Part shown: positions 61,997-64,000 of the stretch, one piece after another
Layout of the letters: every line of letters begins with the position of its first letter
How positions within the stretch are numbered: position 1 is the first letter of the stretch
Assembly: GCF_030027245.1 (NCBI RefSeq)
Contig: NZ_JASERT010000001.1
Coordinates: 388,501 to 452,500, forward strand
From: Asticcacaulis sp. EMRT-3
Lineage (GTDB): Bacteria; Pseudomonadota; Alphaproteobacteria; Caulobacterales; Caulobacteraceae
Length of the DNA: 64,000 nt
Reading direction: 5' to 3'
Position numbers and translations under genes: made by a program
The notes under the pieces: model-generated
The model's input: the letters and a program-made list of their open reading frames with translations, nothing else
The model's database searches: none
Told to the model about the DNA's origin: nothing

Positions 61997-62211
61997 TGGG
62001 CGCTCCAGAGCTTGGGATCAGACGGCCGCATACGCGGCTGTGCCCAGCAAGTTAGAGGCCAATCTCGGTCACAACCTTAAACATTGCGTATATTTTTCAC
62101 TAAAATTGCGCATGAAATTCAATTTTTTGATTTCTTTGTTGTCATATACAACGTGATTAACCAGTCACGGTTCATATATGTGCCGGATGCAGCGGTATCG
62201 AGTCTCAAAAT
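61997..62211. other. Divergent hfaA / rhomboid promoter region
   Basis: 215 bases, the 3' half AT-rich (TATTTTTCACTAAAATTGCGC, then AATTTTTTGATTTCTTTG). An imperfect palindrome CGTGATTAACCAGTCACG near 62151-62168 contains TTAACCA, resembling a CtrA half-site. In Caulobacter the hfa promoter is cell-cycle controlled, so this would be the place to look for CtrA binding, but the match is weak. Confidence 0.3.
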
Positions 62212-62982
62212 ATGACAACGGATTTTACCCAATTGGCGACGGACGCGATGAAAAAAGGGCCGCCGCAGGACGAACCGCCGCACGGCGAGCCGCCCCTTTG
62301 GGAGCCGCCCCTGCGTGAACCGCCTGTGCGCGAGCCCATGTTCAACGCGCCGCTGATGGTGCTGCTGATTCCGCTGGTGCTGATCGCCATCTACGCCTTG
62401 CAGGCCTCGGCTGATCCCTATGTGCAAGAACAATTGATCGAGAGCTTCGCCCTGACGCCCGTGCTTTTGCGTCACGGGCAGGTGGATCTGCTGCTGACCC
62501 ACATCTTTCTGCACGGAAGCTGGCTGCACGTCCTGGCCAATGCGGCCTTCTGTCTGGCCTTTTCCGCGCCGGTGATCCGGGCCTGCGGACGCGGTTTTGG
62601 CGGGGCCCTGTCGTTCATCGCCTTTTTCCTGTTGTGCGGCATATTGGCGGGGCTGGGCGATGCCATGCTCAACTATACATCCGCCGTGCCGATTCTCGGC
62701 GCTTCGGGTGCGATTTCCGGCCTGATCGGGGCGGCCATCCGTATCCGCATCCTTCCCGGCCTTCCCGGAGCCATTGAGCCGCTGCGCCATCCGCGCGTCA
62801 TCGGCATGACCGTCTTCTGGTGCGGCATTAACAGCGTGGCGGCCTTCGTGCCGATGGTGATGGGCGTCGAAGCCGGGCAGGGCATTGCCTGGCAGGCGCA
62901 TATTATCGGTTACCTGTTCGGCCTGCTGGCTATCGGGCCGTGGCTCCGGCTGTTCGGGCGGCGTTTCTTCACGACAAGTTGA
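62212..62982 (+). CDS. Rhomboid-family intramembrane serine protease
   Basis: 256 residues. The N-terminal ~45 are cytoplasmic and Pro/Glu-rich, with tandem EPPLWEPPLREPPVREP units. Six membrane helices follow. Rhomboid marks: HIFLHGSWLHVLANAAFCLAF (L1 loop and helix 2 His/Asn), the catalytic Ser in ILGASGAISGLIGA (GASG), and the catalytic His in WQAHIIGYLFGLL. It cleaves membrane proteins within the bilayer. Substrate unknown. The ATG has a weak RBS. Confidence 0.9.
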   Translation: MTTDFTQLATDAMKKGPPQDEPPHGEPPLWEPPLREPPVREPMFNAPLMVLLIPLVLIAIYALQASADPYVQEQLIESFALTPVLLRHGQVDLLLTHIFLHGSWLHVLANAAFCLAFSAPVIRACGRGFGGALSFIAFFLLCGILAGLGDAMLNYTSAVPILGASGAISGLIGAAIRIRILPGLPGAIEPLRHPRVIGMTVFWCGINSVAAFVPMVMGVEAGQGIAWQAHIIGYLFGLLAIGPWLRLFGRRFFTTS

Positions 62983-63101
62983 CGCCCAGCCAGCAGGCGT
63001 GACCCTCAGACTTATTGCTTTTTTATGGCTGCGGCGCGAACATCGTTATCCGGCGTTTACAAGCTATATAATTGCCATAACGATCCCAAGGGAGGGACAC
63101 C

Positions 63102-63530
63102 ATGCTGGTAAGCCAATTGCTCACGTCCAAAGGCCGTCAGGTCTTCACCGTAACCCCCGATGATACGCTGTCGTCTGTGGCGGCCCTTCTTTATACGCGC
63201 AAGGTCGGCGCCTTTGTGGTGACCGACAGGGTAGGGCGCGTGGTCGGCATCATCTCTGAGCGCGACATCATCCGCGCTATCGCCACGACCGGCGCCGAAG
63301 CGCTGGTTCGTCCCGTCAACCAGATCATGACGCGCGATGTGATTTCGGCCAGTATGCACGAAACGGTCGAGGCGCTGCTTGATCGGATGACCGACCGCCG
63401 CATTCGTCACCTGCCGGTGATGGAAGGTGCCCGGCTGATCGGCATTGTGTCGATCGGCGATCTGGTCAAGGCGCGCATCGCCGCCAGTGAACACGAGGCG
63501 CGTACGCTCAAGGAATATATTGCCGGCTAA
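63102..63530 (+). CDS. CBS-domain protein
   Basis: 142 residues, two CBS motifs making one Bateman module and nothing else. First: VTPDDTLSSVAALLYTRKVGAFVVTD and IISERDIIRAIA (in pieces). Second: MTRDVISASMHETVEALLDRM, RHLPVMEGARLIGIVSIGDLVKARI. Such modules bind adenosine nucleotides and regulate a partner protein. The partner is not evident here. The ATG follows AAGGGAGGGACACC. Confidence 0.92.
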   Translation: MLVSQLLTSKGRQVFTVTPDDTLSSVAALLYTRKVGAFVVTDRVGRVVGIISERDIIRAIATTGAEALVRPVNQIMTRDVISASMHETVEALLDRMTDRRIRHLPVMEGARLIGIVSIGDLVKARIAASEHEARTLKEYIAG

Positions 63531-63854
63531 GCCGGTAAAACCGTGAAGCTGGGGATAAATCGCATGGCACGCCATTTTGCACTTGCGAACTTATTCGGCA
63601 GGTCATAAAAGCCGCTCCTCGCTGTTGAGTTCCTTTGCGGATCGCGACGAAGGCGGATCGGCCGGTTGGCCGGTTTATTGGGTTTGTAAAAATTCAATTA
63701 ACGCTTGATGCCGATACGGAATAGAGCTATAACACGCAACCTTCTGATTCTGACAGAAACTTGAAGGATTGTCCCGCAAAGATAATCCAGCAGGGTTCTG
63801 TTGTCTCCGGTTTTTAGCCTCCCAAACGGGGCTGTGGAAAACGAAGAAAATCAG
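63531..63854. other. Gap upstream of the rRNA promoter
   Basis: 324 bases with no supported gene. AT-richer stretches (TTTGTAAAAATTCAATTAACG near 63685 and GAATAGAGCTATAACACGC near 63720) may hold upstream promoter elements or further rRNA promoters. Confidence 0.4.
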
Positions 63855-63883
63855 TTGACATGGTTTGGTGGCTCCGATAAATA
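63855..63883 (+). promoter_or_regulatory. rRNA operon promoter
   Basis: Consensus TTGACA (63855-63860) and TAAATA (63878-63883) are 17 bases apart. They are followed by a leader with the rRNA antitermination pattern. The position and the lack of a coding frame downstream to the window end fit an rrn promoter. Confidence 0.7.
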
Positions 63884-63915
63884 GCCGCCTCCTCCGATAA
63901 CAGGGTAAGTTATCG

Positions 63916-64000
63916 CACTGGCCGGCTCGGCCGCCAGTGAGGTCTTTGACATTGTAGATACTGGAAAGAGAAACGCAGGCGGCGGTGTTCTGGCGGTACG
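63916..64000 (+). ncRNA. rRNA operon leader with boxB-boxA antitermination site
   Basis: A perfect seven-base stem CACTGGC / GCCAGTG (63916-63939) is followed at once by GGTCTTTGACAT (63941-63952). That is a boxB-type hairpin and a boxA-like element (compare TGCTCTTTAACA). Then GGAAAGAGAAACGCAGGCGGCGG (63964-63986), a text I recall from alphaproteobacterial pre-16S leaders. The 16S gene should begin beyond base 64000. Confidence 0.75.

Overview
The window looks like a chromosomal segment of a stalked or holdfast-forming alphaproteobacterium of the Caulobacteraceae, probably Asticcacaulis or a close relative. The grounds are the divK-pleD cell-cycle pair, a complete hfaA-hfaB-hfaD holdfast-anchor operon, a DUF1476 (F1-ATPase zeta) gene divergent from purC, high GC with strong third-position bias, and alphaproteobacterial small palindromic repeats. 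The genus is inferred from remembered family features, not from a search.

Layout. 1-3.0 kb: end of an EAL-domain gene facing a GGDEF gene, then purE-purK and a YciI-like gene in overlapping frames. 3.0-9.3 kb: a chemoreceptor, the glutathione-dependent formaldehyde pair (adhC, fghA), rpsD, monothiol glutaredoxin and a degenerate aldo/keto reductase. 9.6-17.5 kb: purine synthesis on the minus strand (purL, purQ, purS, purC, purB), interrupted by a BrnT/BrnA toxin-antitoxin pair and by the zeta-like gene. 17.7-25.5 kb: a secreted peptidoglycan-binding repeat protein, a GH2 glycosidase, an Mpo1-like membrane protein, a GNAT-like protein, a POT peptide transporter and RidA. 25.7-34 kb: divK-pleD, rpmG, RNase R and topoisomerase I. 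34-41 kb: dprA, plsY, pyrB with a pseudo-dihydroorotase, an AEC transporter and ruvX. 41-55 kb: a PemK-type toxin-antitoxin pair, gatCA, an OPT transporter, DUF4405, a second RidA, topoisomerase IB, a Tat-exported Gfo/Idh/MocA oxidoreductase, a glycine-zipper protein, a TacAT-type pair, a low-GC restriction-modification pair (C5 methyltransferase plus GIY-YIG nuclease) and gatB. 56-64 kb: an M16 protease, hfaABD, a rhomboid protease, a CBS protein and, at the very end, the promoter and boxB/boxA leader of an rRNA operon whose 16S gene lies beyond the window.

The core genes supply purine and pyrimidine synthesis, translation and cell-cycle/c-di-GMP control. c-di-GMP (GGDEF protein, PleD) and DivK signalling are expected to govern the swarmer-to-holdfast transition, and hfaABD supplies the anchor. 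The accessory layer is three type II toxin-antitoxin modules and one restriction-modification pair, all on the minus strand and set between housekeeping genes.

The most unusual material is in the repeats. A 117-bp element occurs twice, and both times its terminal CTAG supplies the TAG stop codon of the gene next to it. A second element of about 95 bp occurs twice with compensatory changes in two stems, which is evidence of selection on structure. Large GC-rich palindromes fill many intergenic gaps and in one place appear to have rewritten a protein C-terminus. The 3' ends of ruvX and purC are duplicated downstream as direct repeats. No tRNA gene, complete rRNA gene, transposase or CRISPR array was seen.
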